A DNA stretch of 64,000 nt from Diorhabda sublineata (GCF_026230105.1 NC_079479.1:16565734-16629733); one strand, 5' to 3'; shown: positions 1 to 15,400, counted from the first letter of the stretch. A program made the numbers and translations. Notes: generated from the sequence alone by a model not told the origin.

Positions 1-147
1 TTCAAATATATGAGAAATGTTGAAATTCGACTTCAAATGAGGAAGATAGACTTTGAAAATTCTCAATCAACACAAAGTGAGAATCGACTTCAATGGGCTT
101 CAATGAATGTAAATCGACGATATCTGACAAAGTTAGATGCAAACTCA
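1..147 (+). repeat. Reference monomer (position 1-147 numbering)
   Basis: This copy sets the monomer numbering used in all entries. Landmarks: TTCAA at positions 1-5, 32-36, 62-66, 89-93 and 99-103; TTGAA at 20-24 and 53-57; TCGACTTCAA at 27-36 and again at 84-93; a third TCGAC at 114-118; CTTCAATG at 88-95 and 98-105, ten bases apart; GATATC at 119-124. In most copies positions 53-66 form the perfect palindrome TTGAAAATTTTCAA, but this copy carries T62C, which breaks it. The partly repeated TCGACTTCAA and CTTCAATG words suggest that the monomer may have grown from shorter units; that is inference. Read in one + frame, the unit is 49 codons without a stop. Confidence 0.95.
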
Positions 148-199
148 TTCAAATATATGAGAAATGTTGAAATTCGACTTCAAATGAGGAAGATAGACT

Positions 200-213
200 T
201 TGAAAATTCTCAA
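200..213. other. Palindrome site of the monomer (positions 53-66), example
   Basis: Positions 53-66 of the monomer are TTGAAAATTTTCAA, a perfect 14-bp palindrome, in a large share of copies; a clear instance is at 494-507. At the coordinates given here the copy carries the T62C variant (TTGAAAATTCTCAA), which breaks symmetry, as do T63C (TTTCCAA) and A57T (GATAATT) in other monomer classes. A palindrome of this kind could bind a dimeric protein or simply reflect AT-rich sequence; no function is shown. Confidence 0.6.
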
Positions 214-1569
214 TCAACACAAAGTGAGAATCGACTTCAATGGGCTTCAATGAATGTAAATCGACGATATCTGACAAAGTTAGATGCAAACTCATTCAAA
301 TATATGAGAAATGTTGAAATTCGACTTCAAATGAGGAAGATAGACTTTGAAAATTCTCAATCAACACAAAATGAGAATCGACTTCAATGGGCTTCAATGA
401 ATGTAAATCGACGATATCTGACAAAGTCAGATACAAACTCATTCAAATATATAAGAAATATTGAAATTCTACTTCAAATGAGGAAGACAGACTTTGAAAA
501 TTTTCAATCAACACAAAGTGAGAATCGACTTCAATGGGCTTCAATGAATGTAAATCGACGATATCTGACAAAGTTACATGCGAACTCTTCCAAATATATG
601 AGAAATGTTGAAATTCGACTTCAAATGAGGTAGATAGACCTTGAAAATTTTCAATCAGAACAAAGTGAGAATCGACTTCAATGGGCTTCAATGAATGTAA
701 TTCGACGATATCTGACAATGTCAGATACAAACTCATTCAAATATATAAGAAATGTTGAAATTCGACTTCAAATGAGGAAGATAGACTTTGAAAATTTTCA
801 ATCAACACAAAGTGAGAATCGACTTCAATGGGCTTCAATGAATGTAAATCGACGACATCTGACAAAGTTAGATGCAAACTCATTCAAATATATGAGAAAT
901 GTTGGAATTCGACTTCAAATGAGGAAGATAGACTTTGAAAATTTTCAATCAACACAAAGTGAGAATCGACTTCAATGGGCTTCAATGAATGTAAATCGAC
1001 GACATCTGACAAAGTTAGATGCAAACTCATTCAAATATATGAGAAATGTTGGAATTCGACTTCAAATGAGGAAGATAGACTTTGAAAATTTTCAATCAAC
1101 ACAAAGTGAGAATCGACTTCAATGGGCTTCAATGAATGTAAATCGACGATATCTGCCAAAGTTAGATGCAAACTCATTCAAATATATGAGAAATGTTGAA
1201 ATTCGACTTCAAATGAGGTAGATAGACTTTGAAAATTTTCAATCAACACAAAGTGAGAATCGACTTCAATGGGCTTCAATGAATGTAAATCGACGACATC
1301 TGACAAAGTTAGATGCAAACTCATTCAAATATATGAGGAATGTTGGAATTCGACTTCAAATGAGGAAGATAGACTTTGAAAATTTTCAATCAACACAAAG
1401 TGAGAATCGACTTCAATGGGCTTCAATGAATGTAAATCGACGATATCTGACAAAGTTAAATGCGAACTCTTCCAAATATATGAGAAATGTTGAAATTCGA
1501 CTTCAAATGAGGAAGATAGACTTTGAAAATTTTCAATCAACACAAAGTGAGAATCGACTTCAATGGGCT

Positions 1570-4500
1570 TCAATGAATGTAAATCGACGATATCTGACAA
1601 AGTGAGATGCGAACTCTTCCAAATATATGAGAAATGTTGAAATTCGACTTCAAATGAGGTAGATAGACTTTGAAAATTTTCAATCAGAACAAAGTGAGAA
1701 TCGACTTCAATGGGCTTCAATGAATGTAATTCGACGATATCTGACAATGTCAGATACAAACTCATTCAAATATATAAGAAATGTTGAAATTCGACTTCAA
1801 ATGAGGAAGATAGACTTTGAAAATTTTCAATCAACACAAAGTGAGAATCGACTTCAATGGGCTTCAATGAATGTAAATCGACGATATCTGACAAAGTCAG
1901 ATACAAACTCATTCAAATATATAAGAAATATTGAAATTCTACTTCAAATGAGGAAGACAGACTTTGAAAATTTTCAATCAACACAAAGTGAGAATCGACT
2001 TCAATGGGCTTCAATGAATGTAAATCGACGATATCTGACAAAGTTAGATGCAAACTCATTCAAATATGTGAGAAATGTTGAAATTCGACTTCAAATGAGG
2101 AAGATAGACTTTGAAAATTTTCAATCAACACAAAGTGAGAATCGACTTCAATGGGCTTCAATGAATGTAAATCGACGATATCTGACAAAGTTAGATGCGA
2201 ACTCATTCAAATATATGAGAAATGTTGAAATTCGACTTCAAATGAGGTAGATAGACTTTGAAAATTTTCAATCAGAACAAAGTGAGAATCGACTTCAATG
2301 GGCTTCAATGAATGTAAATCGACGACATCTGACAAAGTTAGATGCACACTCATTCAAATATATGAGAAATGTTGAAATTCGACTTCAAATGAGGTAGATA
2401 GACTTTGAAAATTTTCAATCAGAACAAAGTGAGAATCGACTTCAATGGGCTTCAATGAATGTAATTCGACGATATCTGACAATGTCAGATACAAACTCAT
2501 TCAAATATATAAGAAATGTTGAAATTCGACTTCAAATGAGGAAGATAGACTTTGAAAATTTTCAATCAACACAAAGTGAGAATCGACTTCAATGGGCTTC
2601 AATGAATGTAAATCGACGATATCTGACAAAGTGAGATGCGAACTCTTCCAAATATATGAGAAATGTTGAAATTCGACTTCAAATGAGGTAGATAGACTTT
2701 GAAAATTTTCAATCAGAACAAAGTGAGAATCGACTTCAATGGGCTTCAATGAATGTAATTCGACGATATCTGACAATGTCAGATACAAACTCATTCAAAT
2801 ATATAAGAAATATTGAAATTCGACTTCAAATGAGGAAGATAGACTTTGAAAATTTTCAATCAACACAAAGTGAGAATCGACTTCAATGGGCTTCAATGAA
2901 TGTAAATCGACGATATCTGACAAAGTCAGATACAAACTCATTCAAATATATAAGAAATATTGAAATTCTACTTCAAATGAGGAAGACAGACTTTGAAAAT
3001 TTTCAATCAACACAAAGTGAGAATCGACTTCAATGGGCTTCAATGAATGTAAATCGACGATATCTGACAAAGTTAGATGCAAACTCATTCAAATATGTGA
3101 GAAATGTTGAAATTCGACTTCAAATGAGGAAGATAGACTTTGAAAATTTTCAATCAGAACAAAGTGAGAATCGACTTCAATGGGCTTCAATGAATGTAAA
3201 TCGACGACATCTGACAAAGTTAGATGCAAACTCATTCAAATATATGAGAAATGTTGAAATTCGACTTCAAATGAGGAAGATAGACTTTGAAAATTTTCAA
3301 TCAACACAAAGTGAGAATCGACTTCAATGGGCTTCAATGAATGTAAATCGACGATATCTGACAAAGTTAGATGCGAACTCATTCAAATATATGAGAAATG
3401 TTGAAATTCGACTTCAAATGAGGTAGATAGACTTTGAAAATTTTCAATCAGAACAAAGTGAGAATCGACTTCTATGGGCTTCAATGAATGTAAATCGACG
3501 ATATCTGACAAAGTCAGATACAAACTCATTCAAATATATAAGAAATATTGAAATTCTACTTCAAATGAGGAAGACAGACTTTGAAAATTTTCAATCAACA
3601 CAAAGTGAGAATCGATTTCAATGGGCTTCAATGAATGTAAATCGACGATATCTGACAAAGTTAGATGCAAACTCATTCAAATATGTGAGAAATGTTGAAA
3701 TTCGACTTCAAATGAGGAAGATAGACTTTGAAAATTTTCAATCAACACAAAGTGAGAATCGACTTCAATGGGCTTCAATGAATGTAAATCGACGATATCT
3801 GACAAAGTTGGATGCGAACTCATTCAAATATATGAGAAATGTTGAAATTCGACTTCAAATGAGGTAGATAGACTTTGAAAATTTTCAATCAGAACAAAGT
3901 GAGAATCGACTTCAATGGGCTTCAATGAATGTAAATCGACGACATCTGACAAAGTTAGATGCAAACTCATTCAAATATGTGAGAAATGTTGAAATTCGAC
4001 TTCAAATGAGGAAGATAGACTTTGAAAATTTTCAATCAACACAAAGTGAGAATCGACTTCAATGGGCTTCAATGAATGTAAATCGACGATATCTGACAAA
4101 GTTAGATGCGAACTCATTCAAATATGTGAGAAATGTTGAAATTCGACTTCAAATGAGGAAGATAGACTTTGAAAATTTTCAATCAGAACAAAGTGAGAAT
4201 CGACTTCAATGGGCTTCAATGAATGTAAATCGACGACATCTGACAAAGTTAGATGCAAACTCATTCAAATATATGAGAAATGTTGAAATTCGACTTCAAA
4301 TGAGGAAGATAGACTTTGAAAATTTTCAATCAACACAAAGTGAGAATCGACTTCAATGGGCTTCAATGAATGTAAATCGACGATATCTGACAAAGTTAGA
4401 TGCGAACTCATTCAAATATATGAGAAATGTTGAAATTCGACTTCAAATGAGGTAGATAGACTTTGAAAATTTTCAATCAGAACAAAGTGAGAATCGACTT

Positions 4501-5057
4501 CTATGGGCTTCAATGAATGTAAATCGACGATATCTGACAAAGTCAGATACAAACTCATTCAAATATATAAGAAATATTGAAATTCTACTTCAAATGAGGA
4601 AGACAGACTTTGAAAATTTTCAATCAACACAAAGTGAGAATCGATTTCAATGGGCTTCAATGAATGTAAATCGACGATATCTGACAAAGTTAGATGCAAA
4701 CTCATTCAAATATGTGAGAAATGTTGAAATTCGACTTCAAATGAGGAAGATAGACTTTGAAAATTTTCAATCAACACAAAGTGAGAATCGACTTCAATGG
4801 GCTTCAATGAATGTAAATCGACGATATCTGACAAAGTTGGATGCGAACTCATTCAAATATATGAGAAATGTTGAAATTCGACTTCAAATGAGGTAGATAG
4901 ACTTTGAAAATTTTCAATCAGAACAAAGTGAGAATCGACTTCAATGGGCTTCAATGAATGTAAATCGACGACATCTGACAAAGTTAGATGCAAACTCATT
5001 CAAATATATGAGAAATGTTGAAATTCGACTTCAAATGAGGAAGATAGACTTTGAAAA
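1570..5057 (+). repeat. Seven-monomer (1,029-bp) higher-order repeat region
   Basis: Rare markers recur 1,029 bp apart, which is 7 x 147. The AAGTGAGATGCG variant sits near 1,602 and 2,631. TCTATGGGCT occurs at 3,471 and 4,500. GATTTCAATGG occurs near 3,612 and 4,641. The AAGTTGGATGCG variant is at about 3,810 and 4,839. The clearest tandem pair runs from about 3,000 to 5,047, with only scattered differences such as GATGCA against GATGCG near 3,085 and 4,114. The earlier part is a looser 7-mer relationship (1,720-2,250 against 2,749-3,279). Edges are estimated from where shared markers stop. Confidence 0.82.
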
Positions 5058-7011
5058 TTTTCAATCAACACAAAGTGAGAATCGACTTCAATGGGCTTCA
5101 ATGAATGTAAATCGACGATATCTGACAAAGTTAGATGCGAACTCATTCAAATATATGAGAAATGTTGAAATTCGACTTCAAATGAGGTAGATAGACTTTG
5201 AAAATTTTCAATCAGAACAAAGTGAGAATCGACTTCAATGGGCTTCAATGAATGTAATTCGACGATATCTGACAATGTCAGATACAAACTCATTCAAATA
5301 TATAAGAAATGTTGAAATTCGACTTCAAATGAGGAAGATAGACTTTGAAAATTTTCAATCAACACAAAGTGAGAATCGACTTCAATGGGCTTCAATGAAT
5401 GTAAATCGACGATATCTGACAAAGTTAGATGCAAACTCATTCAAATTTATGAGAAATGTTGGAATTCGACTTCAAATGAGGAAGATAGACTTTGAAAATT
5501 TCCAATCAACACAAAGTGAGAATCGACTTCATTGGGCTCCAATGAATGTAAATCGACGATATCTGACAAAGTTAGATGCAAACTCATTCAAATATATGAG
5601 AAATGTTGGAATTCGACTTCAAATGAGGAAGATAGACTTTGAAAATTTTCAATCAACACAAAGTGAGAATCGACTTCAATCGGCTTCAATGAATGTAAAT
5701 CGACGATATCTGACAAAGTTAGATGCGAACTCTTCCAAATATATGAGAAATGTTGAAATTCGACTTCAAATGAGGAAGATAGACTTTGAAAATTTTCAAT
5801 CAACACAAAGTGAGAATCGACTTCAATGGGCTTCAATGAATGTAAATCGACGATATCTGACAAAGTTAGATGCGAACTCATTCAAATATATGAGAAATGT
5901 TGGAATTCGACTTCAAATGAGGAAGATAGACTTTGAAAATTTCCAATCAACACAAAGTGAGAATCGACTTCAATGGGCTTCAATGAATGTAAATCGACGA
6001 CATCTGACAAAGTTAGATGCAAACTCATTCAAATATATGAGAAATGTTGAAATTCGACTTCAAATGAGGAAGATAGACTTTGAAAATTTTCAATCAACAC
6101 AAAGTGAGAATCGACTTCAATGGGCTTCAATGAATGTAAATCGACGATATCTGACAAAGTTAGATGCGAACTCTTCCAAATATATGAGAAATGTTGAAAT
6201 TCGACTTCAAATGAGGAAGATAGACTTTGAAAATTTTCAATCAACACAAAGTGAGAATCGACTTCAATGGGCTTCAATGAATGTAAATCGACGATATCTG
6301 ACAAAGTTAGATGCGAACTCTTCCAAATATATGAGAAATGTTGAAATTCGACTTCAAATGAGGTAGATAGACTTTGAAAATTTTCAATCAGAACAAAGTG
6401 AGAATCGACTTCAATGGGCTTCAATGAATGTAATTCGACGATATCTGACAATGTCAGATACAAACTCATTCAAATATATAAGAAATGTTGAAATTCGACT
6501 TCAAATGAGGAAGATAGACTTTGAAAATTTTCAATCAACACAAAGTGAGAATCGACTTCAATGGGCTTCAATGAATGTAAATCGACGATATCTGACAAAG
6601 TTAGATGCGAACTCATTCAAATATATGAGAAATGTTGAAATTCGACTTCAAATGAGGTAGATAGACTTTAAAAATTTTCAATCAGAACAAAGTGAGAATC
6701 GACTTCAATGGGCTTCAATGAATGTAAATCGACGACATCTGACAAAGTTAGATGCAAACTCATTCAAATATATGAGAAATGTTGAAATTCGACTTCAAAT
6801 GAGGAAGATAGACTTTGAAAATTTTCAATCAACACAAAGTGAGAATCGACTTCAATGGGCTTCAATGAATGTAAATCGACGATATCTGACAAAGTTAGTT
6901 GCGAACTCATTCAAATATATGAGAAATGTTGAAATTCGACTTCAAATGAGGTAGATAGACTTTGAAAATTTTCAATCAGAACAAAGTGAGAATCGACTTC
7001 AATGGGCTTCA

Positions 7012-10000
7012 ATGAATGTAATTCGACGATATCTGACAATGTCAGATACAAACTCATTCAAATATATAAGAAATGTTGAAATTCGACTTCAAATGAGGAA
7101 GATAGACTTTGAAAATTTTCAATCAACACAAAGTGAGAATCGACTTCAATGGGCTTCAATGAATGTAAATCGACGATATCTGACAAAGTTAGATGCAAAC
7201 TCATTCAAATTTATGAGAAATGTTGGAATTCGACTTCAAATGAGGAAGATAGACTTTGAAAATTTCCAATAAACACAAAGTGAGAATCGACTTCATTGGG
7301 CTCCAATGAATGTAAATCGACGATATCTGACAAAGTTAGATGCAAACTCATTCAAATATATGAGAAATGTTGAAATTCGACTTCAAATGAGGAAGATAGA
7401 CTTTGAAAATTTTCAATCAACACAAAGTGAGAATCGACTTCAATGGGCTTCAATGAATGTAAATCGACGATATCTGACAAAGTGAGATACGAACTCTTCC
7501 AAATATATGAGAAATGTTGAAATTCGACTTCAAATGAGGTAGATAGACTTTGAAAATTTTCAATCAGAACAAAGTGAGAATCGACTTCAATGGGCTTCAA
7601 TGAATGTAATTCGACGATATCTGACAATGTCAGATACAAACTCATTCAAATATATAAGAAATATTGAAATTCGACTTCAAATGAGGAAGATAGACTTTGA
7701 AAATTTTCAATCAACACAAAGTGAGAATCGACTTCAATGGGCTTCAATGAATGTAAATCGACGATATCTGACAAAGTCAGATACAAACTCATTCAAATAT
7801 ATAAGAAATATTGAAATTCTACTTCAAATGAGGAAGACAGACTTTGAAAATTTTCAATCAACACAAAGTGAGAATCGACTTCAATGGGCTTCAATGAATG
7901 TAAATCGACGATATCTGACAAAGTTAGATGCAAACTCATTCAAATATGTGAGAAATGTTGAAATTCGACTTCAAATGAGGAAGATAGACTTTGAAAATTT
8001 TCAATCAGAACAAAGTGAGAATCGACTTCAATGGGCTTCAATGAATGTAAATCGACGACATCTGACAAAGTTAGATGCAAACTCATTCAAATATATGAGA
8101 AATGTTGAAATTCGACTTCAAATGAGGAAGATAGACTTTGAAAATTTTCAATCAACACAAAGTGAGAATCGACTTCAATCGGCTTCAATGAATGTAAATC
8201 GACGATATCTGACAAAGTTAGATGCGAACTCATTCAAATATATGAGAAATGTTGAAATTCGACTTCAAATGAGGTAGATAGACTTTGAAAATTTTCAATC
8301 AGAACAAAGTGAGAATCGACTTCAATGGGCTTCAATGAATGTAATTCGACGATATCTGACAATGTCAGATACAAACTCATTCAAATATATAAGAAATGTT
8401 GAAATTCGACTTCAAATGAGGAAGATAGACTTTGAAAATTTTCAATCAACACAAAGTGAGAATCGACTTCTATGGGCTTCAATGAATGTAAATCGACGAT
8501 ATCTGACAAAGTCAGATACAAACTCATTCAAATATATAAGAAATATTGAAATTCTACTTCAAATGAGGAAGACAGACTTTGAAAATTTTCAATCAACACA
8601 AAGTGAGAATCGATTTCAATGGGCTTCAATGAATGTAAATCGACGATATCTGACAAAGTTAGATGCAAACTCATTCAAATATGTGAGAAATGTTGAAATT
8701 CGACTTCAAATGAGGAAGATAGACTTTGAAAATTTTCAATCAACACAAAGTGAGAATCGACTTCAATGGGCTTCAATGAATGTAAATCGACGATATCTGA
8801 CAAAGTTAGATGCGAACTCATTCAAATATATGAGAAATGTTGAAATTCGACTTCAAATGAGGTAGATAGACTTTGAAAATTTTCAATCAGAACAAAGTGA
8901 GAATCGACTTCAATGGGCTTCAATGAATGTAAATCGACGACATCTGACAAAGTTAGATGCAAACTCATTCAAATATATGAGAAATGTTGAAATTCGACTT
9001 CAAATGAGGAAGATAGACTTTGAAAATTTTCAATCAACACAAAGTGAGAATCGACTTCAATGGGCTTCAATGAATGTAAATCGACGATATCTGACAAAGT
9101 TAGATGCGAACTCATTCAAATATATGAGAAATGTTGAAATTCGACTTCAAATGAGGTAGATAGACTTTGAAAATTTTCAATCAGAACAAAGTGAGAATCG
9201 ACTTCAATGGGCTTCAATGAATGTAATTCGACGATATCTGACAATGTCAGATACAAACTCATTCAAATATATAAGAAATGTTGAAATTCGACTTCAAATG
9301 AGGAAGATAGACTTTGAAAATTTTCAATCAACACAAAGTGAGAATCGACTTCAATGGGCTTCAATGAATGTAAATCGACGATATCTGACAAAGTTAGATG
9401 CAAACTCATTCAAATTTATGAGAAATGTTGGAATTCGACTTCAAATGAGGAAGATAGACTTTGAAAATTTCCAATCAACACAAAGTGAGAATCGACTTCA
9501 TTGGGCTCCAATGAATGTAAATCGACGATATCTGACAAAGTTAGATGCAAACTCATTCAAATATATGAGAAATGTTGGAATTCGACTTCAAATGAGGAAG
9601 ATAGACTTTGAAAATTTTCAATCAACACAAAGTGAGAATCGACTTCAATCGGCTTCAATGAATGTAAATCGACGATATCTGACAAAGTTAGATGCGAACT
9701 CATTCAAATATATGAGAAATGTTGAAATTCGACTTCAAATGAGGTAGATAGACTTTGAAAATTTTCAATCAGAACAAAGTGAGAATCGACTTCAATGGGC
9801 TTCAATGAATGTAAATCGACGACATCTGACAAAGTTAGATGCAAACTCATTCAAATATATGAGAAATGTTGAAATTCGACTTCAAATGAGGAAGATAGAC
9901 TTTGAAAATTTTCAATCAACACAAAGTGAGAATCGACTTCAATGGGCTTCAATGAATGTAAATCGACGATATCTGACAAAGTTAGATGCGAACTCATTCA

Positions 10001-10359
10001 AATATATGAGAAATGTTGAAATTCGACTTCAAATGAGGTAGATAGACTTTGAAAATTTTCAATCAGAACAAAGTGAGAATCGACTTCAATGGGCTTCAAT
10101 GAATGTAATTCGACGATATCTGACAATGTCAGATACAAACTCATTCAAATATATAAGAAATGTTGAAATTCGACTTCAAATGAGGAAGATAGACTTTGAA
10201 AATTTTCAATCAACACAAAGTGAGAATCGACTTCAATGGGCTTCAATGAATGTAAATCGACGATATCTGACAAAGTTAGATGCAAACTCATTCAAATTTA
10301 TGAGAAATGTTGGAATTCGACTTCAAATGAGGAAGATAGACTTTGAAAATTTCCAATAA
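7012..10359 (+). repeat. Blocks duplicated 21 and 27 monomers apart in domain A
   Basis: The monomer group at 7,012-7,272, ending in the rare AATTTCCAATAAACAC variant at about 7,269, reappears at 10,099-10,359, 3,087 bp (21 x 147) away. The group at 5,248-5,740 matches 9,217-9,709 at 3,969 bp (27 x 147), including the rare TTCAAATTTATGAG and CATTGGGCTCC variants. The group at 2,501-3,426 matches 7,352-8,277 at 4,851 bp (33 x 147). All spacings are whole numbers of monomers, as expected for in-register exchange. The copies are interspersed rather than strictly adjacent, so there is no single regular higher-order unit here. Confidence 0.78.
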
Positions 10360-12444
10360 ACACAAAGTGAGAATCGACTTCATTGGGCTCCAATGAATGT
10401 AAATCGACGATATCTGACAAAGTTAGATGCAAACTCATTCAAATATATGAGAAATGTTGGAATTCGACTTCAAATGAGGAAGATAGACTTTGAAAATTTT
10501 CAATCAACACAAAGTGAGAATCGACTTCAATGGGCTTCAATGAATGTAAATCGACGATATCTGACAAAGTTAGATGCGAACTCATTCAAATATATGAGAA
10601 ATGTTGGAATTCGACTTCAAATGAGGAAGATAGACTTTGAAAATTTCCAATCAACACAAAGTGAGAATCGACTCCAATGGGCTTCAATGAATGTAAATCG
10701 ACGACATCTGACAAAGTTAGATGCAAACTCATTCAAATATATGAGAAATGTTGGAATTCGACTTCAAATGAGGTAGATAGACTTTGAAAATTTTCAATCA
10801 GAACAAAGTGAGAATCGACTTCAATGGGCTTCAATGAATGTAAATCGACGACATCTGACAAAGTTAGATGCAAACTCATTCAAATATATGAGAAATGTTG
10901 AAATTCGACTTCAAATGAGGAAGATAGACTTTGAAAATTTTCAATCAACACAAAGTGAGAATCGACTTCAATGGGCTTCAATGAATGTAAATCGACGATA
11001 TCTGACAAAGTTAGATGCGAACTCATTCAAATATATGAGAAATGTTGAAATTCGACTTCAAATGAGGTAGATAGACTTTGAAAATTTTCAATCAGAACAA
11101 AGTGAGAATCGACTTCAATGGGCTTCAATGAATGTAATTCGACGATATCTGACAATGTCAGATACAAACTCATTCAAATATATAAGAAATGTTGAAATTC
11201 GATTTCAAATGAGGAAGATAGACTTTGGAAATTTTCAATCAAGACAAAGTGAGAATCGACTTCAATGGGCTTCAATGAATGTAAATCGACGACATCTGAC
11301 AAAGTTAGATGCAAACTCATTCAAATATATGAGAAATGTTGAAATTCGACTTCAAATGAGGAAGATAGACTTTGAAAATTTTCAATCAACACAAAGTGAG
11401 AATCGACTTCAATTGGCTTCAATGAATGTAAATCGACGATATCTGACAAAGTTAGATGCGAACTCTTCCAAATATATGAGAAATGTTGAAATTCGACTTC
11501 AAATGAGGTAGATAGACTTTGAAAATTTTCAATCAGAACAAAGTGAGAATCGACTTCAATGGGCTTCAATGAATGTAATTCGACGATATCTGACAATGTC
11601 AGATACAAACTCATTCAAATATATAAGAAATGTTGAAATTCGATTTCAAATGAGGAAGATAGACTTTGAAAATTTTCAATCAAGACAAAGTGAGAATCGA
11701 CTTCAATGGGCTTCAATGAATGTAAATCGACGATATCTGACAAAGTTAGATGCAAACTCATTCAAATATATGAGAAATGTTGAAATTCGACTTCAAATGA
11801 GGAAGATAGACTTTGAAAATTCTCAATCAACACAAAGTGAGAATCGACTTCAATGGGCTTCAATGAATGTAAATCGACGATATCTGACAAAGTTAGATGC
11901 AAACTCATTCAAATATATGAGAAATGTTGAAATTCGACTTCAAATGAGGAAGATAGACTTTGAAAATTTTCAATCAACACAAAGTGAGAATCGACTTCAA
12001 TGGGCTTCAATGAATGTAAATCGACGATATCTGACAAAGTTAGATGCGAACTCATTCAAATATATGAGAAATGTTGAAATTCGACTTCAAATGAGGTAGA
12101 TAGACTTTGAAAATTTTCAATCAGAACAAAGTGAGAATCGACTTCATTGGGCTTCAATGAATGTAAATCGACGATATCTGACAAAGTTAGATGCGAACTC
12201 TTCCAAATATATGAGAAATGTTGAAATTCGACTTCAAATGAGGTAGATAGACTTTGAAAATTTTCAATCAACACAAAGTGAGAATCGACTTCAATGGGCA
12301 TCAATGAATGTAATTCGACTATATCTGACAATGTCAGATACAAACTCATTCAAATATATAAGAAATGTTGAAATTCGACTTCAAATGAGGAAGATAGACT
12401 TTGAAAATTTTCAATCAACACAAAGTGAGAATCGACTTCAATGG

Positions 12445-15400
12445 GCTTCAATGAATGTAAATCGACGATATCTGACAAAGTTAGATGCAAACTCATTCAA
12501 ATATATGAGAAATGTTGGAATTCGACTTCAAATGAGGAAGATAGACTTTGGAAATTTCCAATCAACACAAAGTGAGAATCGACTTCAATGGGCTTCAATG
12601 AATGTAAATCGACGATATCTGACAAAGTTAGATGCGAACTCTTCCAAATATATGAGAAATGTTGAAATTCGACTTCAAATGAGGTAGATAGACTTTGAAA
12701 ATTTTCAATCAGAACAAAGTGAGAATCGACTTCAATGGGCTTCAATGAATGTAATTCGACGATATCTGACAATGTCAGATACAAACTCATTCAAATATAT
12801 AAGAAATGTTGAAATTCGATTTCAAATGAGGAAGATAGACTTTGAAAATTTTCAATCAAGACAAAGTGAGAATCGACTTCAATGGGCTTCAATGAATGTA
12901 AATCGACGATATCTGACAAAGTTAGATGCAAACTCATTCAAATATATGAGAAATGTTGAAATTCGACTTCAAATGAGGAAGATAGACTTTGAAAATTCTC
13001 AATCAACACAAAGTGAGAATCGACTTCAATGGGCTTCAATGAATGTAAATCGACGATATCTGACAAAGTTAGATGCAAACTCATTCAAATATATGAGAAA
13101 TGTTGAAATTCGACTTCAAATGAGGAAGATAGACTTTGAAAATTTTCAATCAACACAAAGTGAGAATCGACTTCAATGGGCTTCAATGAATGTAAATCGA
13201 CGATATCTGACAAAGTTAGATGCAAACTCATTCAAATATATGAGAAATGTTGGAATTCGACTTCAAATGAGGAAGATAGACTTTGAAAATTTTCAATCAG
13301 AACAAAGTGAGAATCGACTTCATTGGGTTTCAATGAATGTAATTCGACGATATCTGACAATGTCAGATACAAACTCATTCAAATATATAAGAAATGTTGA
13401 AATTCGACTTCAAATGAGGAAGATAGACTTTGAAAATTTTCAATCAACACAAAGTGTGAATCGACTTCAATGGGCTTCAATGAATGTAAATCGACGATAT
13501 CTGACAAAGTTAGATGCAAACTCATTCAAATATATGAGAAATGTTGGAATTCGACTTCAAATGAGGAAGATAGACTTTGAAAATTTCCAATCAACACAAA
13601 GTGAGAATCGACTTCATTGGGCTCCAATGAATGTAAATCGACGATATCTGACAAAGTTAGATGCAAACTCATTCAAATATATGAGAAATGTTGAAATTCG
13701 ATTTCAAATGAGGAAGATAGACTTTGAAAATTCTCAATAAACACAAAGTGAGAATCGACTTCAATGGGCTTCAATGAATGTAAATCGACGATATCTGACA
13801 AAGTTAGATGCAAACTCATTCAAATATATGAGAAATGTTGAAATTCGACTTCAAATGAGGAAGATAGACTTTGAAAATTTTCAATCAGAACAAAGTGAGA
13901 ATCGACTTCAATGGGCTTCAATGAATGTAATTCGACGATATCTGACAATGTCAGATACAAACTCATTCAAATATATAAGGAATGTTGAAATTCGACTTCA
14001 AATGAGGAAGATAGACTTTGAAAATTCTCAATCAACACAAAATGAGAATCGACTTCAATGGGCTTCAATGAATGTAAATCGACGATATCTGACAAAGTCA
14101 GATACAAACTCATTCAAATATATAAGGAATATTGAAATTCTACTTCAAATGAGGAAGACAGACTTTGAAAATTTTCAATCAACACAAAGTGAGAATCGAC
14201 TTCAATGGGCTTCAATGAATGTAAATCGACGATATCTGACAAAGTTAGATGCGAACTCTTCCAAATATATGAGAAATGTTGAAATTCGACTTCAAATGAG
14301 GTAGATAGACTTTGAAAATTTTCAATCAACACAAAGTGAGAATCGACTTCAATGGGCTTCAATGAATGTAATTCGACTATATCTGACAATGTCAGATACA
14401 AACTCATTCAAATATATAAGAAATGTTGAAATTCGACTTCAAATGAGGAAGATAGACTTTGAAAATTTTCAATCAACACAAAGTGAGAATCGACTTCAAT
14501 GGGCTTCAATGAATGTAAATCGACGATATCTGACAAAGTTAGATGCAAACTCATTCAAATATATGAGAAATGTTGGAATTCGACTTCAAATGAGGAAGAT
14601 AGACTTTGGAAATTTCCAATCAACACAAAGTGAGAATCGACTTCAATGGGCTTCAATGAATGTAAATCGACGACATCTGACAAAGTTAGATGCAAACTCA
14701 TTCAAATATATGAGAAATGTTGAAATTCGACTTCAAATGAGGAAGATAGACTTTGAAAATTTTCAATCAACACAAAGTGAGAATCGACTTCAATGGGCTT
14801 CAATGAATGTAAATCGACGATATCTGACAAAGTTAGATGCGAACTCTTCCAAATATATGAGAAATGTTGAAATTCGACTTCAAATGAGGTAGATAGACTT
14901 TGAAAATTTTCAATCAACACAAAGTGAGAATCGACTTCAATGGGCTTCAATGAATGTAAATCGACGACATCTGACAAAGTTAGATGCAAACTCATTCAAA
15001 TATATGAGAAATGTTGAAATTCGACTTCAAATGAGGAAGATAGACTTTGAAAATTTTCAATCAACACAAAGTGAGAATCGACTTCAATGGGCTTCAATGA
15101 ATGTAAATCGACGATATCTGACAAAGTTAGATGCAAACTCATTCAAATATATGAGAAATGTTGGAATTCGACTTCAAATGAGGAAGATAGACTTTGAACA
15201 TTTCCAATCAACACAAAGTGAGAATCGACTTCAATGGGCTTCAATGAATGTAAATCGACGATATCTGACAAAGTTAGATGCGAACTCTTCCAAATATATG
15301 AGAAATGTTGAAATTCGACTTCAAATGAGGTAGATAGACTTTGAAAATTTTCAATCAGAACAAAGTGAGAATCGACTTCAATGGGCTTCAATGAATGTAA

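Noticed and set aside
1325..1765. Minus-strand open frames of 97-146 codons across domain A
   Set aside because: They are the complementary reading of the same 49-codon unit, open only because 147 is divisible by three, and they recur wherever two or three monomers lack a stop on that strand.
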